Below, piece after piece: positions 15,619 through 24,900 of a DNA stretch of 64,000 nt. Where the stretch lies: assembly GCF_013385175.1 (NCBI RefSeq), contig NZ_JABZEO010000002.1, positions 124,001 to 188,000 of the forward strand, read 5' to 3'. This stretch comes from Allochromatium humboldtianum (GTDB taxonomy: Bacteria > Pseudomonadota > Gammaproteobacteria > Chromatiales > Chromatiaceae). The notes beneath the pieces are model-generated. The model was given only the letters and a program-made list of their open reading frames with translations. It was not told where the DNA came from and searched no databases. The first letter of the stretch is position 1. Each line of letters opens with the position of its first letter. Position numbers and translations under genes: made by a program.

Positions 15619-18600
15619 TCAATCCGTAGTGCCGGCGGCGGTCGTCCAGCGCATCAGCGGATCGGTGCGCGGATCGACGGCCCGACCATCGCGCCACACT
15701 TCGTAGTGTAAATGCGGACCGGTTCCCAAGCCCGAGTCGCCGGTATACCCGATGAGATCGCCTTGACGCACACGCTGCCCCGGCTCGACCAGGATCCCGG
15801 AGAGATGGAAGAACTTGGTCTCGACCTTCCCCGGATCGCCCTCCGGGCCATGATGGAGGGCGATGAAGTGACCGGCGCCGTGTTCCTGATAGCCGGTGCG
15901 CGCAAAGCCGTCGGCTGGGGCGAAAAGCGGCGTACCCATGGGTGTGGCCAGATCGACCCCACGATGTGCTTGAAGACGCCCCGTGACCGGATGCCGGCGC
16001 TCCGGTGAAAACGCCGAGGTTACGGGATAGTGTTCCGGATCCTGCAACGGCGCCGACAGCACGACACCTGGGCCGGCAGCGGGCGCTGGAGCCGCGAACG
16101 GTGTCGACGCGCCGGAGCGAATCGCGGCCAGCGCCGCCACCACCTCGGCCTGCTCGACATGCGCGGCGTTGGCGCCCACGCCCGCGTGATAGCTGAGGTT
16201 GGAGGCATCCTTGGGCAGGGCGGCCCAGCGGCGTGAGAGGTTGTGGGCCAAGCCGGCCGCGTCGAGACGACCGGCGATCCAGTCGTTGACGCCGGACTCG
16301 CGTAACAGCCGCAAGGCCAGACGATCCTGCAGGGCCGGGGTGAAGGGCTCCTCGCCCGTCAGCTGCAACTGGCGGCGCAGATCCTCCAGGGTGTCCGGCA
16401 GGAACTGATAGCGGCCGATCGCCGAACCGCCCTGTCCATCGGCCAGGAGGTGCGTCTGAAGGGCGCGCACTTCGTCGAAGGTGAGACGATCGAGCACCAC
16501 TCCCTGCTGATCGACCTGTCCATACCAGGCGTTGTAGTTGCCGTGCGACTCCGGGGCGGCAATCAGATCCAGGATCTGCCCAAACGCGCCTCCAGTCACA
16601 TTGGAATGTCGGAGCGGCAAACCGCCGATTCCGGTTCCCGGCTGGGCGCTAGCGTTTTTTTTTCCGTCCTCCCCGCCTGAAGCGCTCGCCCTCGGTAGCG
16701 TCACTGTGACGGGTGGCAGCACCTCGGCGGCCAGCTCCCCAACCGGGGTCGGCGTCCGGCTGGACTGAAACAGTGGCTGGGTCTGGTTGTAGGCGCCGAT
16801 CAGCCGCAGATCCGTCTCCTCACGGCTGCCGGCCGAGCGCTCGATCAGGGTGGCGATCTGCGCGCCGACGGCCGGGGAGGGCGCCTCGTCGATCACGCGC
16901 GCCCGGGCCGCCCGTTGCGCCTCGCTGGGGACGAAGGCAAACAGGCTGGTCTCGGTGGTCGCGCGGTACAGCTCCGCTTGCGCCGGTGTCAGCCCATGCC
17001 CGGCCACGGCGGTCAGTCGCGTCTCGATCATCGCCTCGCGGGCGCTCTCCCAGACCGAGTCGCTTCCGGCGGCCTCACGCCCGGCCTGCCGGGCCGCCTC
17101 CCATCCCTGGCCGTCCACCAGGGCCTGGCCATAGGCCAGGGCGGCGGCGGCCTGCCGCGCCCCCTGTCCGGCCAGATCACCGATACCCGCACGCAGTAGA
17201 GCTCCCTCTTCCCCGAGCTGGATCAGAAGTCCGCCAACCTGCTCCTGGGCCGCGCGGGCCACGGGAGCCGGTAGCCCAGCCCGCTCGGCGAGCCTGTCGG
17301 CCAGCCCCTCGGCCTGCTCCCGGCGCAGCTGGTTGGTGTGGCGCACACCCTGATCGGCCACGGCCTGACGGGCGCCGGCGCCGAAGTCCTGCACCTGTTC
17401 CCGGCCGGACGTCACGCGGGTGATGGTGCCGTCGGCGTTGATCTGGTGGTGCTGCAAACCGGCCGCCACCGGATCGCGCACGTCCTGCACGCCCGCGTTC
17501 ATCACCTCCTGACGCACGCCATCGAGCGCCGGCGCCTGTGTCGCCAGGGCCGCCTGCACCTGCGGATCGAGTCCCTCGGGGAACCGCACGCCCAGCAGGC
17601 TCGAATAGAGACCCATGGCCGCCGCGTGCGCCTGTTCTTTCTCGTGCGGGGTCAGGGTATCGGCGCGCGATCCGCCGTAGAAGCCGAGCAGTAGCCCCAG
17701 ACCGGCGATGGCCCGTGCCTGGACAGGATGGCCCACGACACCACCGGCGAGCAGCCCATCGGCCTGACGCGCCACATCGCCGGACAAGCCAAAGCGTTCG
17801 AGCGTCTGCTCCAGGCGGTTCATCAGGGCGGGATTGGCCAGCAACAGGCCCGAGGTTTCGATCGCGTTGAAGCTGGCGTCGGTGCCGATGGAGCGCGCCA
17901 GGGTGGCGGCCTGCTCATAGGAGCGCGATGTGCTCAGGACATTGTGCGCACTGCGCGTCAGCTGCGTGCTGTCGCTCTGATTGAGTCCCTGGGTATAGCT
18001 CTCGCCATGCTGGCGTGCGATATCGGACGCCAGTCCCTCACTGAAGGCGGCTTTGAGCTGCTGATCGGTGGTGACGCGCTGGGCGATCGCCTGCGCCATC
18101 TCCTGCGCTTGACTGGCGGAAACGTCATAGTGCTGCCGGATGTGGCCGGCCAGATCGGCCCCGATCGCCGACGGACTCGCCCCGGCCAGCCGGCCCTTCA
18201 ACCCGGCACTGATTAGCGTGCCCAGTCCCTCGCGGCTGACCCCCGAGGCGCCGAAGCGCTGCGACAACTCTTCGGCACTGGCCAGCACGGCGGCATCCGC
18301 CTGACTATAGGAGGCCTCGAAGGTCTGCCTGAGCGCATACTGGGTGGCCGTCTGCCGGGAGGCGGCCGCCGAGCGCGCGAAGGACTGCCCGAAGACGCTC
18401 TGGAAACTCTCCTGGGCCTGGACGGCGGTCAGCTCGGCTGAGCGCACCAGCGCCTGGGCCGACTGGCCGGCCTTGAACGACCACACCAGACTCTGGGCGC
18501 CGGGGGCATGGGTGCCGCCGAGTGCGGTGGTCTGCATCAGCGGTCCCACAGTGCCGGCGGCACTCGGCTGCATCACATCCGGCGCGGTGAGTCGCTCGTT

Positions 18601-19977
18601 GATGTGATCACCGCCCTGCAGACGTCCGGCCAGATGGGTGGCCGTGATCGCGCTACCGTAGATGAGCATCAGACTGATCGCCGGCGTCGAGGCGATCAGC
18701 ATCCCGGCTGTGCCCAGATAGCTCTGTAGCAGCAAGTCCGTCTCGTACAGCGCCCGAAACGAGGGCAGGAGCGCCCCGTTCTGCGTGGCCAGGGCCTCGA
18801 AGGCACGCTGCGCGGTCAGGATCAGATACAGATTGGAGATGGCCAGGATCGGCATCCACAACTGGATCCAGAGTCCGAACAGCAGGTACTTGCCCACCAT
18901 CCGCACCCCCAGCGGGCCGAGTCCGATGGCAAATGCCATGAAGGGTCCGACGGCGAAGATGAAGCCCTCGAAGTAGACCATCATCGGCTGCATGATGGCG
19001 ATGAACAGATTCTGCTCGGTGGCCCACTGACTGTTGCGTTGCTGGATCGCCTGACTGGTCTGGGTCGCGGCGGCCTGATCGCCGAGGTGGCGGTAATGCT
19101 GCACGATTCCCTTCTCGAACATCGGCAGCAGGGCGGCCATCACCATGTACTGCTGGGCATCGACCGTGTCCTGTGCCAGCGCGGTTAAGGCACCCGTGAC
19201 GCGCGTGTCCACCGTCGCCGTCGAGGCGCCGAGCCGGGTGGCCAGCGCCTGCTTGAACTTCGGCAGAAAGTCCGTGGTCGTGACCTGACGCAGCTGGGGG
19301 TAGGCCTCGGCACAGGTCAGGATCTGGCGTGTCGGGCCAAGCTGGAGTTCGGTCGTCCCGGTGACGATGGGGGTCTGGAGCGCCGCATCGAGGTCGGTGG
19401 CCTTGAGGATGGCATCGAGGCCGGCCCCGTTGATCTGGCGGTCGACGCCGTAGAGCACGCAATCGGCGACATAGTTGATCCAGGACTGCTCGATATCGGC
19501 CCCCGGCGTTGGGCTGTTGGCCTCGCCCGTGGTCAGGCGCGAGAGCGCGGTTTTGCGCACCGTCGCCAGCACCTGGAGCGCCTCGACATAGCCCTGTCCG
19601 GTCAGGGTCGGGGTGGTGAAGACCTGCTCGAACAAGCGGGTCACGCCATAGCCCAGATTCGACACCGCCGAACCGACGACGGCCGGTCCCAGCGGCACGT
19701 TGTCGACCACGCGCACCGTGCCCGAATAGGCCCCCTCGATACTGACCGAGACGGTCGGCATGAACAGCAGGGCGTAGAGCAGAAAGGACACCAGCAGTCC
19801 CTGGAAGCGGATACTCTGCGCCCCCTGGATCAGCCCCTGGACGGCGATGATCAGGAGTCCGATCAAAAAGCCGATGGCGACGAATTGCAGGAAATCCGCC
19901 GACCCGAACAGCATCGCCACGGCATTGAGCACCTGCTGGAGGAACACCGGATCGCCGATGGAATAGATCGTCCACAT
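15619..19977 (-). CDS. traG: TraG mating-pair protein fused to muramidase-like and M23 domains
   Basis: 1452 residues. Residues 1-480 have hydrophobic segments (near 25-60, 330-370, 380-400 and 420-440) and match the N-terminal membrane part of F/SXT-type TraG, needed for pilus assembly and mating-pair stabilisation. 480-1125 is a long Ala/Gln-rich helical region. Around 1129-1288 lies a muramidase-like domain (candidate catalytic Glu near 1143 in APESHGNYNAW, then IGRYQFLPDTLEDL). About 1309-1448 is a LytM/M23 domain with HRGVD (metal-binding His 1338 and Asp 1342) and HLHYEV (His 1422, 1424). The two hydrolase domains are unusual for TraG. traH starts 3 bp upstream, in the same direction. 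Confidence 0.9.
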   Translation of the reverse strand: MWTIYSIGDPVFLQQVLNAVAMLFGSADFLQFVAIGFLIGLLIIAVQGLIQGAQSIRFQGLLVSFLLYALLFMPTVSVSIEGAYSGTVRVVDNVPLGPAVVGSAVSNLGYGVTRLFEQVFTTPTLTGQGYVEALQVLATVRKTALSRLTTGEANSPTPGADIEQSWINYVADCVLYGVDRQINGAGLDAILKATDLDAALQTPIVTGTTELQLGPTRQILTCAEAYPQLRQVTTTDFLPKFKQALATRLGASTATVDTRVTGALTALAQDTVDAQQYMVMAALLPMFEKGIVQHYRHLGDQAAATQTSQAIQQRNSQWATEQNLFIAIMQPMMVYFEGFIFAVGPFMAFAIGLGPLGVRMVGKYLLFGLWIQLWMPILAISNLYLILTAQRAFEALATQNGALLPSFRALYETDLLLQSYLGTAGMLIASTPAISLMLIYGSAITATHLAGRLQGGDHINERLTAPDVMQPSAAGTVGPLMQTTALGGTHAPGAQSLVWSFKAGQSAQALVRSAELTAVQAQESFQSVFGQSFARSAAASRQTATQYALRQTFEASYSQADAAVLASAEELSQRFGASGVSREGLGTLISAGLKGRLAGASPSAIGADLAGHIRQHYDVSASQAQEMAQAIAQRVTTDQQLKAAFSEGLASDIARQHGESYTQGLNQSDSTQLTRSAHNVLSTSRSYEQAATLARSIGTDASFNAIETSGLLLANPALMNRLEQTLERFGLSGDVARQADGLLAGGVVGHPVQARAIAGLGLLLGFYGGSRADTLTPHEKEQAHAAAMGLYSSLLGVRFPEGLDPQVQAALATQAPALDGVRQEVMNAGVQDVRDPVAAGLQHHQINADGTITRVTSGREQVQDFGAGARQAVADQGVRHTNQLRREQAEGLADRLAERAGLPAPVARAAQEQVGGLLIQLGEEGALLRAGIGDLAGQGARQAAAALAYGQALVDGQGWEAARQAGREAAGSDSVWESAREAMIETRLTAVAGHGLTPAQAELYRATTETSLFAFVPSEAQRAARARVIDEAPSPAVGAQIATLIERSAGSREETDLRLIGAYNQTQPLFQSSRTPTPVGELAAEVLPPVTVTLPRASASGGEDGKKNASAQPGTGIGGLPLRHSNVTGGAFGQILDLIAAPESHGNYNAWYGQVDQQGVVLDRLTFDEVRALQTHLLADGQGGSAIGRYQFLPDTLEDLRRQLQLTGEEPFTPALQDRLALRLLRESGVNDWIAGRLDAAGLAHNLSRRWAALPKDASNLSYHAGVGANAAHVEQAEVVAALAAIRSGASTPFAAPAPAAGPGVVLSAPLQDPEHYPVTSAFSPERRHPVTGRLQAHRGVDLATPMGTPLFAPADGFARTGYQEHGAGHFIALHHGPEGDPGKVETKFFHLSGILVEPGQRVRQGDLIGYTGDSGLGTGPHLHYEVWRDGRAVDPRTDPLMRWTTAAGTTD

Positions 19978-19979
19978 CG

Positions 19980-21419
19980 TCAGGGCGTCTCCGCGTGGCC
20001 GGTGGTGGCGGTCGGCTGCATCACGTCCAGATAGCTCGGCGCTGTGTAGAGCGCGAGCAGATGGCGGTAGCTCTCCAGCAGCGCCTGGGGATGGCCGTAG
20101 CGCGCGGCCAGGATGTCGTACTCCTCCCAGATGTCGGCACGTACCGCCGCCAGGTGCTGCATCAACTCAGTGGCATGGGTGTGTTGCAGGGTGCGGCTGC
20201 TCAGGCGCACGCTGTTGAGCATGTCGCGCACCAGCCCCTGTACCAGCTCGACGGCGATGATGGGCGCAGCGCGCTCGGCGAAGGCCAGGGCCAGCCCCGG
20301 TTCCTGACGCGCCAGGGTGCGGATGGCGCCCCCCAGCCCCCAGGGGGCCTGTTCCATGAAACTCAGTTCTTCAGCCGTCAGCGTCTCCACACCCCGCTTG
20401 AACTTCTCGATCAGGCCGGTCCGGGTCGCATCGCCGATCAACAGCGCCCGCACGCGCGGGATCAAGCCGGTCAGGGTCACGCGCTCCTGAGTCGGCGTGC
20501 GGCACTCCGTGAGCGAGGCGCAACGCCAGAGGACGACCGATGTCAGGTCGCTGTCACCGCTCCCATGTAGGAGGTCGCTGACGCTGAGGGTGGCCTCCAG
20601 ATAGGTGGTCGGCAGATTCTTACCGCCGTCGGCACTCGGTTGCAGACCGCCGTCGGCTGACCCAACGATCAGGCTGCCGGTGAGGCTCATCAGCGCTTCC
20701 AGGAGCGCCTTGTCGCCGTGGCTGTACCAGGTTTGTACCGAGTGATCGGTCAGTGCCTTCCAGACCAGATTGCCCTCGAACTGCGTGGCCGCCTGCGCCG
20801 GGATCTGGTCATAGACCGTCTCCAGCGGCCCCTTGCCGGTGACGGTCGAGCGGTTCTCGAACACATCGCCCAGCTCGAACAGATCGGCCATCAGGCTGGC
20901 CTCGCCATGGCGCTTGCCGGTCAGGGCTGAGGCGGCGTCATTGACCAGCCCCTGGGCGAGCTGACAGGAATTGGCCGAGAGCGCATTGAGCTGCTGGACC
21001 TTCTTTTGCAGCTGCTCGATCAGCTCAGCGGCCGAGGGGGCCATGGTGGTGAGGGCGAGCTGGAAGGCATAGCCGGCGGCATTGGAGGCAATCGAACGCA
21101 GCAGGTTGGTGTACTGCTCGACATTGATGAAGGAAAACGAGCCGCCAAACAGATCGATGCCGCCGCACCCGGCTTCATACGACGGCGGAACGATGGCGAC
21201 GGGATGCACATCGACGATCCGGTGGCGCGCCACGACCGAGCCGCCGGAGAGCACGCCACGGCGTTGTCCCCAGTGGGCGGTGGGGTCGGTGACATTGACC
21301 AGACTGCCAAAGAGCTGGTCCATCTGCGCGCTCAGATCGGCGCGCACCGGCGTGGTGGCGCTCAGAAGCAGCAACCCGGCAATGACCGGCCAGCGGGAGC
21401 GACCGTGACCATCAGACAT
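19980..21419 (-). CDS. traH: Conjugal transfer pilus assembly protein TraH
   Basis: 479 residues with an N-terminal signal peptide (VIAGLLLLSATTPVRA, cleavage near 28). The TraH signature GCGGIDLFGGSFSFINVEQY is near residues 84-103. Cys residues at 84 and further along suggest a disulphide in the periplasm. A C-terminal helical region follows. TraH acts with TraF and TraG in assembling the F-type pilus and channel. It ends 2 bp before traG and starts 15 bp after traF, so the genes form one operon. Confidence 0.93.
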   Translation of the reverse strand: MSDGHGRSRWPVIAGLLLLSATTPVRADLSAQMDQLFGSLVNVTDPTAHWGQRRGVLSGGSVVARHRIVDVHPVAIVPPSYEAGCGGIDLFGGSFSFINVEQYTNLLRSIASNAAGYAFQLALTTMAPSAAELIEQLQKKVQQLNALSANSCQLAQGLVNDAASALTGKRHGEASLMADLFELGDVFENRSTVTGKGPLETVYDQIPAQAATQFEGNLVWKALTDHSVQTWYSHGDKALLEALMSLTGSLIVGSADGGLQPSADGGKNLPTTYLEATLSVSDLLHGSGDSDLTSVVLWRCASLTECRTPTQERVTLTGLIPRVRALLIGDATRTGLIEKFKRGVETLTAEELSFMEQAPWGLGGAIRTLARQEPGLALAFAERAAPIIAVELVQGLVRDMLNSVRLSSRTLQHTHATELMQHLAAVRADIWEEYDILAARYGHPQALLESYRHLLALYTAPSYLDVMQPTATTGHAETP

Positions 21420-21433
21420 GGGAGAGACCTCCT

Positions 21434-22450
21434 TCAGGGGGCCGTGGGTGGAGTGATATCGGGCGTGGCCGGATCCGGAGCTGGGTCGCGGTCTTGAGCG
21501 TGATGGCGCAGTCGCGCGAGGAACGTCTCCGGATCGGCGGGGATCTCGGTGAAGTGTTCGGACGCCGGGGCCAGTCTCAGGTCCGTGACCAGGGGACGGG
21601 TGCGGGCATAGTCGGCGGCCTCGATCCAGCCGGCCGTATGCGCGGCCAGCAGCAGGCGCTGCTCCAGGTCACTCAGCGACAGCAGTCCCTGAGCCAGCGG
21701 CACCAGTCCGTCGGGCGGACGCACCAGAAACAGCGCCGGTGTCGAGACGACGCCCAGACGCGCGGCCTGACCGGCATCGGCGCGAAAGTCGGGGAAGTGC
21801 CCGGTGGGCAGCGGCTGTCCATCGAGGGCGATGGCCTGCACGGTCAAGCCCAAGCGCTGGGCCAGACGCGCCAGCACCGGCGCCTGCGCCGTGCAGTACG
21901 GACAGTCGGCGCGATAGAAGAACCAGATCCCGACGTCGCCGGCGAGTGCGCGCAGCTGCGCCTCACGCTGCTCACCGGCCACGCGGTTGAGCAGATTGGC
22001 GTAGGTGCCGACCGGACGCCGCGTGGTCTCGTCGAGATAGGGATCGCTCTGCACCACCTGCTGAAAGGTCTCGGTGAAACGCGAGGCCTTGTCGAGCGCG
22101 AGCTTCTGCAAATAGAGATAGAGCGCGACCTTGGTGGGGGTCGGGTCGTCGATGGCCTGGAGCCGATAGTGTTCGAGGTTGGCGCGCAGCCAGGCCGCCG
22201 AGAGTGGGGCCGGGTCCGGCGGTGCGGACGCGGCGGTCGTGGGCGGCTCAGGTGTGGGCGGCGCGGGCGTGGACGTGGACGGCGGCTCGGGGTCGGTCGG
22301 GGAGGGCGGTATGGGATCGCGCTGATACCAAAACCAGCCCTCGGCCTGGCGATCGTAGAAGCGCGGACTCTCCCCGGCCTGCGGTGCGACCGGCGCCAGC
22401 GCCAGGGCGAGCAGCGCCGCCGGCAGGTGAGCAGCCTGTGGTTCAGACAC
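21434..22450 (-). CDS. traF: Conjugal transfer protein TraF, thioredoxin-like
   Basis: 338 residues with an N-terminal signal peptide (LPAALLALALAPVAPQAG), then a Pro/Thr-rich low-complexity spacer (about 50-75). The thioredoxin-fold domain has the active-site-like WFFYRADCPYC near residue 180. TraF is a periplasmic component of F/SXT-type pilus assembly; many plasmid homologues lack CxxC, whereas this one keeps CPYC and may be a working disulphide enzyme, perhaps for the Cys residues of TraH. The start overlaps the end of the DUF2857 gene by 8 bp. Confidence 0.9.
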   Translation of the reverse strand: MSEPQAAHLPAALLALALAPVAPQAGESPRFYDRQAEGWFWYQRDPIPPSPTDPEPPSTSTPAPPTPEPPTTAASAPPDPAPLSAAWLRANLEHYRLQAIDDPTPTKVALYLYLQKLALDKASRFTETFQQVVQSDPYLDETTRRPVGTYANLLNRVAGEQREAQLRALAGDVGIWFFYRADCPYCTAQAPVLARLAQRLGLTVQAIALDGQPLPTGHFPDFRADAGQAARLGVVSTPALFLVRPPDGLVPLAQGLLSLSDLEQRLLLAAHTAGWIEAADYARTRPLVTDLRLAPASEHFTEIPADPETFLARLRHHAQDRDPAPDPATPDITPPTAP

Positions 22451-23075
22451 CGAAACGGTCGATCATGGCAGTGCAGGCGCCGTCATCCGGGCGCCAGCGG
22501 ATCGCGGGGCGCCGTTCGAGGATGTCGGCCTCCCGCTCCTCGCGCAGACTGAGCGCCCGGCACACCTGCCGGACACTGAGTCCGGACGCGCGCGCCGTCT
22601 CCAGATAGCGCTCGGCCAGCTCCAACTCGGCGAGCCGATCCCAGTGGCCGAGAATCGTCTCCTCCTCGGCCAGGGTCGGATTCGCCGGACGCCCGCCGTT
22701 GGGATATTCGTCGTCGAGCCGCAGTCGTTTGCGCTGATTGCGATACTGTAGCGGCGTCCAGCCATAGAGCTGGCCCATCAGGTGACGCGGGGCGCCGGCC
22801 ATGAGCAGACGGTTCTGGAGGTCGAGGGCCTGTCGATATTCGGCCAGCCGCCGCAGGGTTTGGCGCGCGTGCGGATGATCGACGCGGACCTCGCAGGCGA
22901 TGAACTGGGCGCTGCGCGTTTCCAGCCAATGGAACTCCTGCAACGACAGCGACTCCAGGAGCCGAATCTCTTCCCAGTCGAAGCCCAATTGCAGAGCCAG
23001 GTCATAGTTGCCGTCATGAATGTGGCGCGTGACGTAGTGCAGGATAAAGGCCGATGGCGCGTGTCGTTCCATCAC
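22443..23075 (-). CDS. DUF2857-family ICE protein
   Basis: 210 residues, soluble and predominantly helical. The N-terminal half (YDLALQLGFDWEEIRLLESL) and a later helix-turn-helix-like block (GAPRHLMGQLYGWTPLQYRN, QRKRLRL) are typical of DUF2857 proteins in conjugative elements, thought to be DNA-binding. A second HTH-like stretch is near 170-190 (RASGLSVRQVCRALSLRE). It overlaps traF by 8 bp, so it is co-transcribed with the tra block and may regulate it. Confidence 0.65.
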   Translation of the reverse strand: MMERHAPSAFILHYVTRHIHDGNYDLALQLGFDWEEIRLLESLSLQEFHWLETRSAQFIACEVRVDHPHARQTLRRLAEYRQALDLQNRLLMAGAPRHLMGQLYGWTPLQYRNQRKRLRLDDEYPNGGRPANPTLAEEETILGHWDRLAELELAERYLETARASGLSVRQVCRALSLREEREADILERRPAIRWRPDDGACTAMIDRFGV

Positions 23076-23190
23076 CAGCTCTCCTCGTGAAGTGGATGTG
23101 GGGCGGGAGGCAGCCTAGCGGCTGACCGGTGCGGCTGGAACCGTGAACGGTGAGGCGCGGTGTAACCGTTGTTGACTGACGACCGCCGGA

Positions 23191-23925
23191 TCAGTCCGCC
23201 TCCGGCTCCTCCGATTCCTCTTCATCCGTATCGAACCCCTGGAGTCCGGCGCGGGATTCGCGGTCGACGGCCTCGCGCTGACCCCGGCGCTCGGCCTCGG
23301 CATAGGCGTAGCGGTGCAGGTCGATAAAGCTCTGTCCGGCCGCGCCGAGGCGATTGCGCCAGGCGATCTGGCGTTCGGTGTGCTCCTTGTTGGAGAGCAC
23401 GCCCGACAGCCACAGGGTATCGATGGCCATCATCAGCTGATCGAGTTCCAGGATCAGATTGGTGTAGGCGCCGATGTGCGGCGAGGCGATCTGCACGCGC
23501 AGATCGATCGGCTGGGTGTAGCGGGGACGCACCGCCAGCAGGTCATAGCGCTCCAGCTCGGCGTGCAGGCGTTCGCGTTCGGCCACCAGTTCCTGGCTGA
23601 GCTCGCTCAGTCGGGTGGCGATCACGGTTTCGACTTGATCGGCTTCGGCCTCGGTGGCGATGAGACGCAGGATGACGTCGAGGCCATAGAGGGCCGTCAT
23701 CGCCGGGCGAAACTGACGCTCACTGACCAGGCGGCGGGCGTACTCGCTGTGGATGCGCACCGGGCGATCAAAGACCGGGCGGCTGTGGCGATACGGACGC
23801 CGCGTCTGGCGCGGGGTGGTTTGAGCGTTGGGGTCGGAACCCCGGGCGGGCGTGTCGTCGGCGAGAGGGGCCGCGTGCTCGGTGGTGGGGGTGGCATTGG
23901 GGGTGGCATCAGGATCAGGCGTCAT
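23191..23925 (-). CDS. TIGR03761-like integrating conjugative element protein
   Basis: 244 residues from the ATG at 23925; the frame extends to 23973, but the nearer start leaves a plausible GGAG site. The N-terminal 45 residues are Pro/Thr-rich and the C-terminus is very acidic (DEEESEEPEAD). The central region resembles the PFL_4669/TIGR03761 family of ICE proteins: a helical core, then PIDLRVQIASPHIGAYTNLI and a segment ending in a Gly/Arg-rich helix. The function of the family is unknown. It is the most upstream gene of the leftward tra block in the window. Confidence 0.5.
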   Translation of the reverse strand: MTPDPDATPNATPTTEHAAPLADDTPARGSDPNAQTTPRQTRRPYRHSRPVFDRPVRIHSEYARRLVSERQFRPAMTALYGLDVILRLIATEAEADQVETVIATRLSELSQELVAERERLHAELERYDLLAVRPRYTQPIDLRVQIASPHIGAYTNLILELDQLMMAIDTLWLSGVLSNKEHTERQIAWRNRLGAAGQSFIDLHRYAYAEAERRGQREAVDRESRAGLQGFDTDEEESEEPEAD

Positions 23926-24139
23926 GGCGGATCGATGGCTCCAGACCGGTTGGACGGTAGGCGGTGGCCACATCCTGACGCGCCCCGGTGTCGTTTCTCA
24001 AGGCGAAACGGTGAATCCGTGCCCATCCGGTTTGGGTCTGGAAACGGTTGGCGTGCCAGTCACCGTTGTTGCAGGCACCGCGCCGCGCGTTGTCATAGGC
24101 TCGGGGCTTTGAGGTTGAGCGACAGGAGAGGATCATCCG

Positions 24140-24781
24140 ATGACGTTTCGGGACCGATGGGGCCGGCGGCGGGCGGCCTGGTTGAACGCGGGCTGGCTGC
24201 TGGGGACCGCCGCCGTCGTCATGGCGCCGTCACCGCTGCACGCCCATGCCCAGGGACTCCAGACCAGCGGTGCGGCCGGTTCCGGCCAGGTGGCCACAGC
24301 GCCGTTTTTACAGGGCACGGTCTGGGCGCAGGTGGCCGCACGGCATGGACTCGATCCGGTGCTGCTCTATGGCGTGGCCCTGAAGGAGAGTCGGCGGCGC
24401 GCCGGAGCGCGTCGCTCGGCCCCCTGGCCCTATACGCTGCGCGGTCCCGACGGGCCGCAGTTCTATCGCTCGCGCGCTGAGGCCGAACAGGCCTTACGCC
24501 GGCTGACGGCCCGTCATCCGCCGCTGGCGATCGATGTGGGATTGATGCAGGTGAACCTGCACTGGCATGGCCACAAAGTCGCCGATCCGGTTCAGCTGCT
24601 GGAGGCGCGCACGAATCTGGAGATCGCCGCTGGCATTCTGGCCGAGGCGATCGCCTCGGCTCCGGGGGATCTGGAGCTGGGGGTCGGGCGCTACCATCAT
24701 TGGAAGGACGCAGCCGTGGCGCGCGCCTATGGGCGCGGCGTGCTGCGGATGGTGCGGGCGATGTCGTCCGGCCGTGAGTGA
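24140..24781 (+). CDS. Lytic transglycosylase of the conjugation apparatus
   Basis: 213 residues with an N-terminal signal/anchor (LNAGWLLGTAAVVMAPSPLHAHA). The SLT fold follows: HGLDPVLLYGVALKESRRR, with the catalytic Glu near 83, then DVGLMQVNLHWH and a C-terminal AGRYHHW-like block (VGRYHHWKDAAV). It cleaves peptidoglycan glycan strands to let the transfer channel through. It is divergent from the tra block across a 166-bp gap and has AGGAGAGGA upstream. Together with the hydrolase domains on TraG, this ICE encodes at least three wall-cutting activities. Confidence 0.88.
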   Translation: MTFRDRWGRRRAAWLNAGWLLGTAAVVMAPSPLHAHAQGLQTSGAAGSGQVATAPFLQGTVWAQVAARHGLDPVLLYGVALKESRRRAGARRSAPWPYTLRGPDGPQFYRSRAEAEQALRRLTARHPPLAIDVGLMQVNLHWHGHKVADPVQLLEARTNLEIAAGILAEAIASAPGDLELGVGRYHHWKDAAVARAYGRGVLRMVRAMSSGRE

Positions 24782-24900
24782 GCCGACCCGGACGCCATGC
24801 CATCGAATCGAGCTGTCATGGGTTCACGTCTTCCGATGAGGCGAACGATCCCTGTGTGGTGCCGGCGTAAGCCGGTCGAAGTCGTCCGCGCACGCTCCGC

